In this document: positions 1-8,748 of the stretch, piece by piece
How the letters are laid out: each line of letters starts with the position of its first letter
How positions within the stretch are numbered: the first letter of the stretch is position 1
Made by a program: the position numbers and the translations under genes
Assembly: GCA_964622255.1 (NCBI GenBank)
Contig: CAZUPK010000067.1
Span: forward strand, 1 to 64,000
Source of the DNA: SZUA-1377 sp964622255
GTDB taxonomy: Bacteria; Campylobacterota; Campylobacteria; Campylobacterales; QNZT01
Reading direction: 5' to 3'
Length of the DNA: 64,000 nt
The notes under the pieces: model-generated
What the model saw: only the letters and a program-made list of their open reading frames with translations
What the model was told of the DNA's origin: nothing
Database searches by the model: none

Positions 1-1
1 C

Positions 2-199
2 AAGAAAATTTTGGATCAAATCTTTATAAAACTAAAAGTTTTAGGAAATATTTCTGTTAAATTTTATTTAAATGATTTAAATAAAAATAAAATAGATACT
101 TTAAAAAATTTTATAAAAGAAAATTATCCTTGGATAAAAAATATAGAGATAATAAAAGGCAAAAATAAAAAAATAAAAATAAAGGAAGTTTTAATATGA
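2..199 (+). CDS. C-terminal fragment of unknown protein (cut by window edge)
   Basis: The reading frame is open from the first bases, so this is probably the end of a longer gene starting upstream of the window. A TTG at 11 could start a 62-residue protein, but no ribosome binding site can be judged. The visible part is lysine- and isoleucine-rich and shows no motif I recognise. Its stop codon overlaps the ATG of the next gene (ATGA at 196-199), which indicates translational coupling in an operon. Confidence 0.45.
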   Translation, partial: KKILDQIFIKLKVLGNISVKFYLNDLNKNKIDTLKNFIKENYPWIKNIEIIKGKNKKIKIKEVLI

Positions 200-726
200 A
201 TAGTTTAAATTTAACACTTGATTTAGTAGGAGCTATCGGACTTGGATTTTTTATAGGTTTTGCATATGCGAAATTGGGTCTGTCGGAGAAATATGAAACA
301 ACTATAAAATCTCTTAAAGATTTGATTAATATAAAAGATACCGATTTAATGCTTATTCAAAAAGATTTACAATCAGAAATAACAAAAACAAGGCAATTAA
401 AAAAAGAACTAAATGATAAAGTAGAAAAATATCACTCTTTAGAGTCTAATATTAAAAAATTGGAGACTACTTTAAAAACAAAAAACAAAGAGATAAAAGA
501 GTTAGAAACTCTACTTTTAGAAATACAAAATGATTTTACAACTTTAAGTAAAGAGTTACATATACAAAGAAAGCTTAACAATTCACAAAGGGAAAAATTT
601 AAAAAAAAGATAGATGAACTTACCCAAAAAGCAAACGATCTTTATATGGTAAAAGGAACTGAAGAGTTAAAACATGCAAAAGCTATCTTTAACAAACTAA
701 GAGAAGAGTCTCTTAATAACATATAA
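196..726 (+). CDS. Membrane-anchored coiled-coil protein, function unknown
   Basis: The 176-residue protein has one N-terminal hydrophobic segment at about residues 7-26, containing small-residue GxxGLGFFIGF spacing. A long charged helix rich in Lys, Glu and Leu follows from residue 30 to near the end. It looks like an inner-membrane anchor with a cytoplasmic or periplasmic coiled coil. No enzymatic motif is visible. It overlaps the upstream fragment by 4 bases and lies about 100 bases before proA. I do not recognise the family. Confidence 0.7.
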   Translation: MNSLNLTLDLVGAIGLGFFIGFAYAKLGLSEKYETTIKSLKDLINIKDTDLMLIQKDLQSEITKTRQLKKELNDKVEKYHSLESNIKKLETTLKTKNKEIKELETLLLEIQNDFTTLSKELHIQRKLNNSQREKFKKKIDELTQKANDLYMVKGTEELKHAKAIFNKLREESLNNI

Positions 727-827
727 TCTCCTGCTTTTAATAATACTTCGGTAAAATGTAAAAAAACGATTGAACTCTCTGGTGAGTTGTGAATATTTTT
801 GGAGGATTCAATACTAAAGGAGCTTTG

Positions 828-2063
828 ATGAAAGAGTTTTTTCAAAAGGCAAAAGAGTCTGCTTCTATCACAGCAAATATGCCATCGGCTATGAAGTTAA
901 AAGTTTTAAAAGAGTTTGCAAAAGCTCTTAGAGAAAACTCAAAAACTATCCAAGAAGAAAATAAAAAAGATTTAGAGTATGCAAAAGAAAATAACCTGAG
1001 TTCTGCTATGGTTGATAGACTTTTACTTGATGATAAAAGAGTTGAAGCTATGGCAAAATCTATAGATGAGATATCTTTACTAACCGAACCAGTTGGAAGA
1101 GTGCTTGATGGTTGGACGGTTGAAAGTGGTATCACCATCCACAAGGTATCCGTTCCTATCGGAGTTATCGGTATCATATATGAATCAAGACCAAATGTTA
1201 CAAGCGATACTGCCGCTCTTTGCTTTAAAAGTGGCAATGTAGCCATACTAAAAGGTGGAAAAGAGGCATACTACTCAAACAAAATCATAGCTGAGACTTT
1301 ACAATCGGTTTTAGAAAAAAACTCTCTGCCAAAAGAGCTTATATCTCTTCTTCCAGATTCTAGTAGAAAGGGAGTTGATGAGATGTTAAAGATGGATAAG
1401 TATGTAGATCTTATCATACCAAGAGGTGGAGAAGCACTTATAAAGTATGTAAATGCAAATTCTTTAATCCCAGTAGTAAAACACGATAAAGGACTCTGCC
1501 ACACATATATACACAAAGATGCCGATATAGATATGGCTGTAAAAGTTTCTATAAATGCAAAGTGTAGAAGAGTTGGTATCTGCAATGCTATGGAAACAAT
1601 GCTTATAGATAAAGAGATAGCACCAAAAATTTTACCTCTACTAAAAAAAGAGTTTGAAAGTTATGAAACAGAACTTAGAGGATGTGAAATAACAAGGAGT
1701 ATCATAGAAACAAAAAATGCAACAAAAGAAGACTTTAACACAGAATACTTAGCAAATATCCTAAGTATAAAGATAGTAGAAAATGAGGATGAAGCGATAT
1801 CTCATATAGCAAAATATGGCTCGGGTCACTCAGAGGCTATCATAACAAACAACTATACAGTAGGAGAAAAATTTTTAAACCAGGTTGATGCAGCTTGTGT
1901 CTATATAAATGCTTCAACTCAATTTACAGATGGTGGAGAGTTTGGTTTTGGTGCAGAAGTTGGTATAAGCACAAACAAACTTCACTCAAGAGGTCCTATG
2001 GGTATAAATGACTTAACAACATACAAATATAAGATATATGGCAACGGAAACACAAGAAATTAA
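828..2063 (+). CDS. proA: Glutamate-5-semialdehyde dehydrogenase (gamma-glutamyl phosphate reductase)
   Basis: ProA reduces gamma-glutamyl phosphate to glutamate-5-semialdehyde with NADPH, the second step of proline synthesis, in the cytoplasm. The 411-residue length from the ATG at 828 fits the family. The catalytic cysteine lies in the motif GICNAMETML at about residue 252, and the ESRPNVTSD block and the GGEFGFGAEVGISTNK C-terminal block are present. I chose ATG 828 because AAAGGAG sits at 816-822; a GTG at 789 in the same frame lacks such a site. No proB is visible here. The 3' end overlaps the next gene by 26 bases. Confidence 0.95.
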   Translation: MKEFFQKAKESASITANMPSAMKLKVLKEFAKALRENSKTIQEENKKDLEYAKENNLSSAMVDRLLLDDKRVEAMAKSIDEISLLTEPVGRVLDGWTVESGITIHKVSVPIGVIGIIYESRPNVTSDTAALCFKSGNVAILKGGKEAYYSNKIIAETLQSVLEKNSLPKELISLLPDSSRKGVDEMLKMDKYVDLIIPRGGEALIKYVNANSLIPVVKHDKGLCHTYIHKDADIDMAVKVSINAKCRRVGICNAMETMLIDKEIAPKILPLLKKEFESYETELRGCEITRSIIETKNATKEDFNTEYLANILSIKIVENEDEAISHIAKYGSGHSEAIITNNYTVGEKFLNQVDAACVYINASTQFTDGGEFGFGAEVGISTNKLHSRGPMGINDLTTYKYKIYGNGNTRN

Positions 2064-2637
2064 TATCTTAGAAATAAAAAATCTTACATTTGGTTATACT
2101 AAAGATAGACTACTTTACAAAAACTTTAACCTCACTTTAAAAAAGGGTGAGATTAAGGGGATAGTTGGAGAGAGTGGAAGTGGTAAAAGCACACTGTTTG
2201 AATTGATAACAGACGAGTTAAATCCTTTAAATGGAGAGATAAAGACTCAAAAAATAGCTCAAATTTTCCAAGATCCATACTCCTCTTTTCATCCCACTTA
2301 CTCTATCATAAATCAGATAGAAGAGGTAGCAACTCTCGATGGCCTAGAAGAGCTTTTAAAAAAGCTACATATCCAAAAAGAACTCCTCTATAAAAAACCC
2401 CATAAACTTAGTGGAGGACAACTTCAAAGATGCTCCATACTAAGAGCTATTTTACAAAAACCAAAACTAATCTTAGCAGATGAACCAACATCCGCACTTG
2501 ACAATATAACAGCTCTAAGTGTTATGAAACTTTTAGTAAACTTTTTAGACAGAGTTGGCATACTCCTCATCACTCACGATGAAGAGTTAGCAAAATGGTG
2601 TTGTGATGAAGTTTATGAAGTTGGGAGAGAGTTTTAA
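2038..2637 (+). CDS. Orphan ABC transporter ATP-binding protein (peptide/nickel-importer type)
   Basis: This 199-residue protein is a single nucleotide-binding domain. Visible motifs are Walker A GESGSGKST (about residues 44-52), a Q-loop in IFQDPYSS, signature LSGGQ (124-128), Walker B LILADEP (144-150) and the switch histidine in LLITHDEE. The FQDPYSSFHP block resembles the second ATPase of oligopeptide/dipeptide/nickel importers (DppF/NikE-like). No permease or binding protein is adjacent, so the partner is elsewhere or lost. The ATG lies inside the end of proA, implying coupled translation. It converges on valS. The substrate is unknown. Confidence 0.85.
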   Translation: MATETQEINILEIKNLTFGYTKDRLLYKNFNLTLKKGEIKGIVGESGSGKSTLFELITDELNPLNGEIKTQKIAQIFQDPYSSFHPTYSIINQIEEVATLDGLEELLKKLHIQKELLYKKPHKLSGGQLQRCSILRAILQKPKLILADEPTSALDNITALSVMKLLVNFLDRVGILLITHDEELAKWCCDEVYEVGREF

Positions 2638-5264
2638 CTCAAACTCTTAAGCTCACTATTAACCTTTTCCAATTTTTCTTTTACACCCTCAAGTGCTATT
2701 TTATTTTCCTCAACTACCTCTTTTGGTGCATTTGCTACAAATCTTTCATTTGAAAGCATACCGTTTAGTTTTGCAAACTCTTTTTCAAGTTTTGCTTTTT
2801 GCTTTGTTAGTCTGCTTATGATAGGAGTTAGGTCTATACCCTCAAGCGGTAAAAATACTTCAAGATTGTCACTTATATCACTGATGCAATCAGCCTGTTT
2901 TTCACTCACAAACTCTATCTCACCAACTCTTGCAAGTCTATTTATATATCTGTTAGCATAAGATATATCTATGTCATAGTTTAGTTTTATATAAACTTTT
3001 GGTATCTCTTGATTTCCAAACTCTATAGTTGCTTTTGCCCTTCTTATACTCACTATCGCTTCTATAACAAGCTTAAATACCTCTTGAGTCTTTTCATCTA
3101 TCTTTCCAACTTTAGGAAATCTACTAACCATAATAGACTTGGCACCCTCTTCTAAAGATGTTCCGCTTAAATCGTGATATAGATACTCAGAGATAAACGG
3201 CATAAATGGATGAAGAAGTTTTAAAGACTCTTTAAAGACAGCTCCAAGCTCACCTACAGCATTACTATCGGCTTTACTTAGCTCTATACCCCAGTCGCAA
3301 AAGTCATTCCAAAAGTATCTATAAAGAGCCACCGCACTATCGTTAAATCTATAAGCATCTATACTATCTCTAACCTCTTTTACAACACTATAAAATCTAC
3401 CAAGTATATACTTTCCAAGCTCGGTTTTTACCTCTATATCTTCAAGATTTTTAAAACTATCTTGCTTCATCAAAAGATATCTTGATGCATTGTATATTTT
3501 ATTTGTAAAGTTTCTATACTGTCCTAGTTTATTAACACTTAGTCTTATATCCCTTCCTTGAACCGCAAGTGATGCCAAAGTAAATCTTAAAGTATCGGCA
3601 TTAAACTTTCCTACCATATCAAGCGGATCTATGACATTACCTCCTGATTTACTCATCTTTTGTCCATGTTCGTCACGAACCAATGCATGTAGATATATAT
3701 CTTTAAAAGGAACTTTATGTTTTTCGTGAACCCCCATAAACATCATCCTAGCTACCCAGAAAAAGAGGATATCAAAACCGGTTATAAGCATAGAGTTTGG
3801 ATAAAAGTTTTCAAGATCATCCTCTTGCCAAAGCTCACCCTTTCCAAACTCTCCATTTCCCCAACCAAGAGTCGAGATAGGCCAAAGCCCACTACTAAAC
3901 CAAGTATCAAGAACATCCGGATCTTGAGTTATTTTTTTACCTCCACACTTTGGACAAGATGCAGGAGTATCCTCTTCACTAGCAAATTCCGCTCCACATT
4001 CATCACAGTAAAAAACAGGTATTCTATGTCCCCACCAAAGTTGTCTTGAGACACACCAATCTTTAAGCTCACTCATCCAAGCATTGAAAGAATTTATCCA
4101 GTGAGGCGGAAAAAACTTGCTTTCCCCATCATTTACTCTTTTTATAGCTTCGTCTGCGATGCTACTTTTTACAAACCATTGTTTTGAGATATATGGCTCT
4201 ACTATATTTTTACATCTATAACAGTGTCCTACTTGATGCTTATGATTTTCTATTTTTATGATAAAGCCCTCTTCTTCAAGCCTTTTTACTATCACATCTC
4301 TTGCTTTTAGTCTTTCTAACCCTTTAAACTCTCCACATTCATCATTTAAGATACCTTTTTCGTCAAAACAGGTTATAAACTCTAAGTTATGTCTCTTTCC
4401 AACTTCATAGTCATTTGGATCGTGAGAAGGGGTTACTTTAACAATTCCGGTTCCAAACTCCATATCAACATACTCATCTGCTATGATTTCTATCTCTCTA
4501 TTTATAAGCGGGAGTTTTACCCTTTTACCTATAATACTTTTATATCTATCATCGTTTGGATTTACCATAATTGCAGTATCTCCAAAGTAAGTTTCAGGCC
4601 TAGTAGTTGCTACTACAACCCCTCCACTTTCATCACTAAAAGGATATCTTATATGATAGAGCTTTCCATCTACCTCATAGTGTTCAACCTCAATATCACT
4701 CAAAGCTCCGTCGTGAGTACACCAGTTTACCATATAGTTTCCACGATATATAAGCCCCTCTTCATAAAGCTTTACAAATATCTTTTTAACAGCACTCTTT
4801 AACCCCTCATCCATAGTAAATCTCTGCCTACTCCAAGCAGGGCTAATACCAAGCTTTCTCATTTGATGGACGATGGCTCCACCGCTATACTCTTTCCACT
4901 TCCAAACTCTTTTTAAAAACTCCTCTCTTCCAAGCTCCTCTTTTGTTTTGCCCTCTGCTAAAAGTTGTTTTTCTACGACATTTTGAGTAGCTATACCTGC
5001 ATGATCTAGTCCGGGTTGCCAAAGAGTTCTATATCCATCCATCCTCTTATATCTAGTCATAATATCTTGAAGTGTAAATGTGAGTGCATGACCTATATGT
5101 AAAACCCCGGTTACATTTGGTGGTGGCATCATAATACAGAAGTTCTTCCCATCCTCTTGTATCTCTTTGTTACCATCTATCTCAAAGTAACCTCTTTCTT
5201 CCCAAATCTTATAGTATCTATCTTCTATATCTTGCGGATCGTAAGTTTTTGAATTTTTGCTCAT
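2634..5264 (-). CDS. valS: Valyl-tRNA synthetase
   Basis: ValS charges tRNA-Val in the cytoplasm and edits mischarged threonine. The 876-residue protein is a normal-length class I synthetase. It has the HIGH motif at 56-59 within PPPNVTGVLHIGHA, the KMSKS motif at about 536-540, an editing-domain block with TTRPETYFGDTA, and the C-terminal coiled-coil arm (KLEKEFAKLNGMLSNERFVANAP). A Cys4 cluster (CDECGAEF ... CPKCGGK) lies near residue 420. It is transcribed alone on the minus strand, converging with the ABC ATPase gene with a 4-base overlap of stop regions. Confidence 0.97.
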   Translation of the reverse strand: MSKNSKTYDPQDIEDRYYKIWEERGYFEIDGNKEIQEDGKNFCIMMPPPNVTGVLHIGHALTFTLQDIMTRYKRMDGYRTLWQPGLDHAGIATQNVVEKQLLAEGKTKEELGREEFLKRVWKWKEYSGGAIVHQMRKLGISPAWSRQRFTMDEGLKSAVKKIFVKLYEEGLIYRGNYMVNWCTHDGALSDIEVEHYEVDGKLYHIRYPFSDESGGVVVATTRPETYFGDTAIMVNPNDDRYKSIIGKRVKLPLINREIEIIADEYVDMEFGTGIVKVTPSHDPNDYEVGKRHNLEFITCFDEKGILNDECGEFKGLERLKARDVIVKRLEEEGFIIKIENHKHQVGHCYRCKNIVEPYISKQWFVKSSIADEAIKRVNDGESKFFPPHWINSFNAWMSELKDWCVSRQLWWGHRIPVFYCDECGAEFASEEDTPASCPKCGGKKITQDPDVLDTWFSSGLWPISTLGWGNGEFGKGELWQEDDLENFYPNSMLITGFDILFFWVARMMFMGVHEKHKVPFKDIYLHALVRDEHGQKMSKSGGNVIDPLDMVGKFNADTLRFTLASLAVQGRDIRLSVNKLGQYRNFTNKIYNASRYLLMKQDSFKNLEDIEVKTELGKYILGRFYSVVKEVRDSIDAYRFNDSAVALYRYFWNDFCDWGIELSKADSNAVGELGAVFKESLKLLHPFMPFISEYLYHDLSGTSLEEGAKSIMVSRFPKVGKIDEKTQEVFKLVIEAIVSIRRAKATIEFGNQEIPKVYIKLNYDIDISYANRYINRLARVGEIEFVSEKQADCISDISDNLEVFLPLEGIDLTPIISRLTKQKAKLEKEFAKLNGMLSNERFVANAPKEVVEENKIALEGVKEKLEKVNSELKSLS

Positions 5265-5354
5265 TTTCTATTCCATAAAAAGTTTTTTTGGGATTTTAGC
5301 TAAAAGTTGGTAAAAAAAACAATGGCAACCACTTAAAAAAGCAGTCGCCTAGTT

Positions 5355-5885
5355 TTAGTAACTAACTCTTACTTTGATAGGGATTCTTCTTAGTCTATGT
5401 TTAGTTATTTTTACTATTTTTTCACCCTTATAATAAGCTATATTTTTCCACCTAGTAACTCTATATCTTTTTGTTTTGTAGTAAGTGTTACAAACTCTTC
5501 TTTGCTCGTACCTTGTTTTTGTAACTGGTCTTTTGTAGTGTCTTGTTCCATACTTTTTATTTGCTATAGTTCCACCTGCTAAGGCTCCTACGACAGTTGC
5601 TAAATCTTTACCTCTACCACCACCAAACTGATGTCCTATAACTCCGCCTACAACTCCACCTAATATAGGAGCTGCTGGATTTTTTTCATATACATCCTCA
5701 TAAGCTGTATATTGAACAGGAACATTTTCATAGTAACACTTTTGATAAGGAACCTCTTTTGTTTTCCAAACAGTAGTTTTATAACTTTTTGTTACCCTGA
5801 TATATTTTGTCTTTGTGTAACTCTTCGCATAGGAAACAGACAATACCAAAACCAAAATAAGTAAAATATTTTTTATTATTTTCAT
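5355..5885 (-). CDS. Secreted glycine-zipper envelope protein (17-kDa-antigen-like core)
   Basis: The 176-residue protein starts with a signal peptide (residues 1-20, ending SVSYAKS). Its centre (about 70-110) is a glycine-zipper segment, GGVVGGVIGHQFGGGRG then GALAGGTIANKKYG, as in the 17-kDa surface antigen / 2TM glycine-zipper family, which associates with the outer membrane. The flanks are unusual: very basic, tyrosine-rich segments repeating patterns such as TKYIRVT and KRYRVT with paired single cysteines (QKCYY, RRVCNTYY). No lipobox cysteine is seen after the signal peptide. It is a stand-alone gene with AAGGAGAAAAT before the start. Role: envelope structure, inferred. Confidence 0.75.
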   Translation of the reverse strand: MKIIKNILLILVLVLSVSYAKSYTKTKYIRVTKSYKTTVWKTKEVPYQKCYYENVPVQYTAYEDVYEKNPAAPILGGVVGGVIGHQFGGGRGKDLATVVGALAGGTIANKKYGTRHYKRPVTKTRYEQRRVCNTYYKTKRYRVTRWKNIAYYKGEKIVKITKHRLRRIPIKVRVSY

Positions 5886-6001
5886 AATTTTCTCCTTATT
5901 TTTTTGTCATAGTCAAATTATATAACCATTTTGTGTAAAGTTTGTGAAAAAAAAGAAACTATTTGATAAACTAAAGTTTTGATTAATATAAGGAGTTAAA
6001 G

Positions 6002-6301
6002 ATAAAAGCTATTATTTTTATTTTGCCTAGTATTATTACTATTTTTAGTGCAGATACCGTGCAAATTTCGACAATAAATCTTTCACTATCCATTCTATTT
6101 TTATCGAAGCAACTTGTAAGCTTACTGAATATCATCATAGTTTTAACTCTACTTGTTTTAGCTCCATTTCCCATACTTTTGAGTATGGATATGATGGTGC
6201 ATTCTCCTACCGTGATATCTATGCCTTTTAAACTTTTTATCTTTGTGCTTATATATGGGTGGAAGCCTATTGTTGGAAATCTTATAACGAGTTTTAAATG
6301 A
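6002..6301 (+). pseudogene. fliP: Internally deleted fliP remnant (flagellar type III export membrane protein)
   Basis: The frame reads like both ends of FliP joined together. It begins with a signal-peptide-like segment, SLSILFLSKQLVSLLNIIIVLTLLVLAP, which matches FliP after its signal sequence, and jumps to the extreme FliP C-terminus, MVHSPTVISMPFKLFIFVLIYGW...GNLITSFK. About 145-150 residues, including the conserved central domain, are missing. A good AGGAG (5991-5995) sits 6 bases before an ATA codon at 6002 where an ATG would be expected; otherwise a TTG at 6023 is the first usable start (92 residues). It remains open to its stop and overlaps trmA by ATGA. FliP forms the export gate of the flagellar basal body; this remnant cannot do so. 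Confidence 0.75.
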
Positions 6302-7392
6302 CCTGTAGCAGTTTTGGTAAGTGCGGTAGTTGCACACTTTGGGAGTATAGTTACAAAGAGCAGTTAGAGTTAAAAGTAGATAAGATAAAAAAACAGTTTA
6401 ATATAAACTCACTAGATGTCATAACTTCAGAAGAAAAAAACTTTAGATATCGTGCAGAATTTAGAGTCTATTATGATGATAACGGTTTAAATTATGCGAT
6501 GAGTGGATTTGATAAAAAAATAGTAAAGATAGATGAATGCAATATAGTCTCTAAAAGTCTCACTGTATTGATGGAAAAACTTTTAAAAGAGGTATCAAAA
6601 AGCAAACTCTTAAAAAAGAAACTCTTTGCAGTAGAATTTTTAACAACTACTACCGATGAAACCATAATAACTTTGATATATCATAAAAGGATAGATGAAA
6701 CTTGGAAAGAGGAGGCAGAAAAGATAAATATAGATGCAAATATCATAGGAAGAAGTAGAGGTGTAAAGATAGTTATCGATAAAGACTATATCTTTGAAAA
6801 GTTAAACATCTTGGGAAAGAGTTATATTTATAAGATATTCGATAGTGGCTTTACTCAACCAAATCCAAAAGTAAATGAAAAGATGATAAGCTGGGTTTTG
6901 AAAAATCTCCTATCAGATAGAAAAGATTTGCTAGAGCTATACTGTGGGCTTGGTAACTTTACTCTACCCCTTTCAACAAAGTTTAACAAAATTTTGGCAA
7001 CAGAGGTTTCAAAAGCTTCCATAAGATCTGCACTAGAAAATGTAGAGTTAAACAACATAGAAAACATCTCCTTTGTTAGACTCTCAAGCCAAGAGTTAGT
7101 AGAGGCTTTAGAAGAAAAAAGAGAGTTTAATCGTTTAAAAGATATTAATCTTAAAGAGTATAATTTCTCTCATATCTTCATAGATCCGCCACGAGCCGGA
7201 GTTGATGAAAAAACGATAGAGTTTTTAAAACAGTTTAAAAATATCATATATATTTCTTGTAATCCTGACACTTTAAAAAGGGATTTGGATAGATTAGATA
7301 GTTATGAGATAAAAAAGTTTGCCTGTTTTGATCAGTTTGCATATACAAACCACTTAGAGTGTGGAGTAATCTTAAGAAGAAGAGATGACTAA
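6298..7392 (+). CDS. trmA: tRNA (uracil-5-)-methyltransferase TrmA
   Basis: TrmA makes 5-methyluridine at position 54 of tRNAs using S-adenosylmethionine. The 364-residue protein has the SAM motif ELYCGLGNFTLPL, the FIDPPRAG motif, the catalytic cysteine in YISCNPDTL (Cys321) and the TrmA-type ending FDQFAYTNHLECGVILRR, which favours TrmA over RlmC/RlmD. The N-terminus carries cysteines at 3, 9 and 12 (FGKCGSCTL). The start ATG overlaps the stop of the fliP remnant (ATGA), so it may depend on translation through that remnant. Confidence 0.92.
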   Translation: MTCSSFGKCGSCTLWEYSYKEQLELKVDKIKKQFNINSLDVITSEEKNFRYRAEFRVYYDDNGLNYAMSGFDKKIVKIDECNIVSKSLTVLMEKLLKEVSKSKLLKKKLFAVEFLTTTTDETIITLIYHKRIDETWKEEAEKINIDANIIGRSRGVKIVIDKDYIFEKLNILGKSYIYKIFDSGFTQPNPKVNEKMISWVLKNLLSDRKDLLELYCGLGNFTLPLSTKFNKILATEVSKASIRSALENVELNNIENISFVRLSSQELVEALEEKREFNRLKDINLKEYNFSHIFIDPPRAGVDEKTIEFLKQFKNIIYISCNPDTLKRDLDRLDSYEIKKFACFDQFAYTNHLECGVILRRRDD

Positions 7393-7429
7393 AAAATAAA
7401 GATTATTATCTCCCCCCTTTTATCAAGAC

Positions 7430-7722
7430 CAAATTAAAATCTCTTTGCTGTATATTGTGAACCTTGATTACTATTAAATATTTCAGGCTTAGGATATTTA
7501 GATAGTGCATCTTGTAAAACACTTGTTGTTAGTGCTATATCCATCTGTGTTGGAGAGTTTCCAAGAGAGTATCTTTTTAGTGTTCTACTCAATAATAGCT
7601 GTTAAATATGCAAAGCCTTTTTCTAATTTTATATAAGTGATGTCAATACTCTATACTTGGTTAGGAGTATCAATGATTACTTGATTATTATCATTTTTAA
7701 ATGCTATTTTTTTATTTTACTG
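7430..7722 (-). pseudogene. Dead IS3-family transposase (orfB) fragment
   Basis: Read on the minus strand, this 350-base gene-free stretch encodes pieces of an IS3-family DDE transposase catalytic domain: TPNQV then a stop, SIDITYIKLEKGFAYLTAIIE then a stop, KKILSWKLSNT, then after a frameshift MDIALTTSVLQDALSKYPKPEIFNS and NQGSQYTAKRF. Two in-frame stops, one frameshift and an Asp-to-Asn change in the second catalytic position (FNSNQGSQYT instead of FNSDQGSQYT) show it is inactive. No terminal inverted repeats or orfA were found. Confidence 0.8.
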
Positions 7723-7743
7723 TATCATTTAGGAATATAAAAA

Positions 7744-8583
7744 TTATTTAGTTTGGTATTTTTTGTTGGGGAGATTATAGTTTAAATTTTCGTGAAATTT
7801 GGCTAGTTTATTTATGTCCTCAATCACTTTATCAAAATCATCCAAATTTAGCATATTTGCCCCATCACTTTTTGCTATGGATGGATCTATATGAGTTTCA
7901 AAGAAAAATCCATCAACCCCAACCGCGGCTGCCGCACGAGATAAAGGTGCTACAAACTCTCTTTTACCACTACTTTTCCCATTACCTGCTCCTGGCATCT
8001 GAACCGAGTGTGTAGCATCAAAGATAACCGGAGCAAACTCTCTCATAATTACCAAACTTCTCATATCAACTACCAAGTTTCCATAACCAAAAGTTGTTCC
8101 TCTTTCTGTTAGCCATACTTTTGCTTTTTTCGAAGTTTCATAGTTTGGAGTTTTATAACCTCTTGTTTTAATAACCTTTAAAACTGAGTATTTCATATCA
8201 GCAGGATTTAAAAACTGCCCTTTTTTTATGTTTACTATGGTATCACTTTTTGCACACTCAACCAAAAGATCTGTTTGACGACATAAAAATGCAGGTATTT
8301 GTAAAATATCAGCAACTTTTGCAACATCTTTTACTTGATGAGTTTCGTGAACATCTGTTAAGATTTTGTATCCAAACTCATCTTTTACATTTTGAAGTAT
8401 TTCCAAACCCTTTTTAAAGCCTAAACCTCTAAAACTTTCTAAGCTTGTTCTATTTGCCTTGTCAAAACTTGCTTTAAAATAAAACTCTACATTTTTATTA
8501 TTATGATATTTTCTCAATCTCTTTGCTATCTCAAAAACTATCTTTTCACTCTCTATTACACAAGGACCTGCTATAAGTATCAT
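7744..8583 (-). CDS. kdsA: 3-deoxy-8-phosphooctulonate synthase (KDO-8-P synthase)
   Basis: KdsA condenses phosphoenolpyruvate with arabinose 5-phosphate to KDO 8-phosphate, a precursor of the LPS inner core. The 279-residue length is typical. Visible blocks include the N-terminal AGPCVIES, FKASFDKANRTS, KILTDVHE, the GTTFGYGNLVVDMRS loop, DATHSVQMPG and a C-terminal ETHIDPSIAKSDGANML. The last 15 or so residues overlap a repeat that also occurs in two intergenic regions (7778-7804; see repeat entries). No other KDO gene is adjacent. Confidence 0.95.
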   Translation of the reverse strand: MILIAGPCVIESEKIVFEIAKRLRKYHNNKNVEFYFKASFDKANRTSLESFRGLGFKKGLEILQNVKDEFGYKILTDVHETHQVKDVAKVADILQIPAFLCRQTDLLVECAKSDTIVNIKKGQFLNPADMKYSVLKVIKTRGYKTPNYETSKKAKVWLTERGTTFGYGNLVVDMRSLVIMREFAPVIFDATHSVQMPGAGNGKSSGKREFVAPLSRAAAAVGVDGFFFETHIDPSIAKSDGANMLNLDDFDKVIEDINKLAKFHENLNYNLPNKKYQTK

Positions 8584-8748
8584 AATCTGACCTTTAGGGA
8601 AACAACTCTTTGACTATACTACACCATAGCCCCTGTTGTTGTGCCTCGACTATGAACAAACTGTCAAAGCTATGAACTATCTAGGTTCTTAGAGGTTTCC
8701 TTTATCTATTTTGGATATATTATAGCTACTATATCCTAAAGGAACAAA

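Noticed and set aside
842..1246. Minus-strand ORF of 134 codons inside proA
   Set aside because: It is antisense to a well-conserved enzyme, has no ribosome binding site and its Ser/Leu/Phe-rich composition is what the reverse strand of Lys/Glu-rich AT-rich genes produces. The other overlapping ORFs inside valS, purL, rpsA, mutS2 and the RND genes were dropped for the same reason.
8584..8748. Possible small RNA or repeat array between kdsA and der
   Set aside because: No repeated units, no strong stem and no promoter-terminator pair could be made out; it is an ordinary divergent promoter region.
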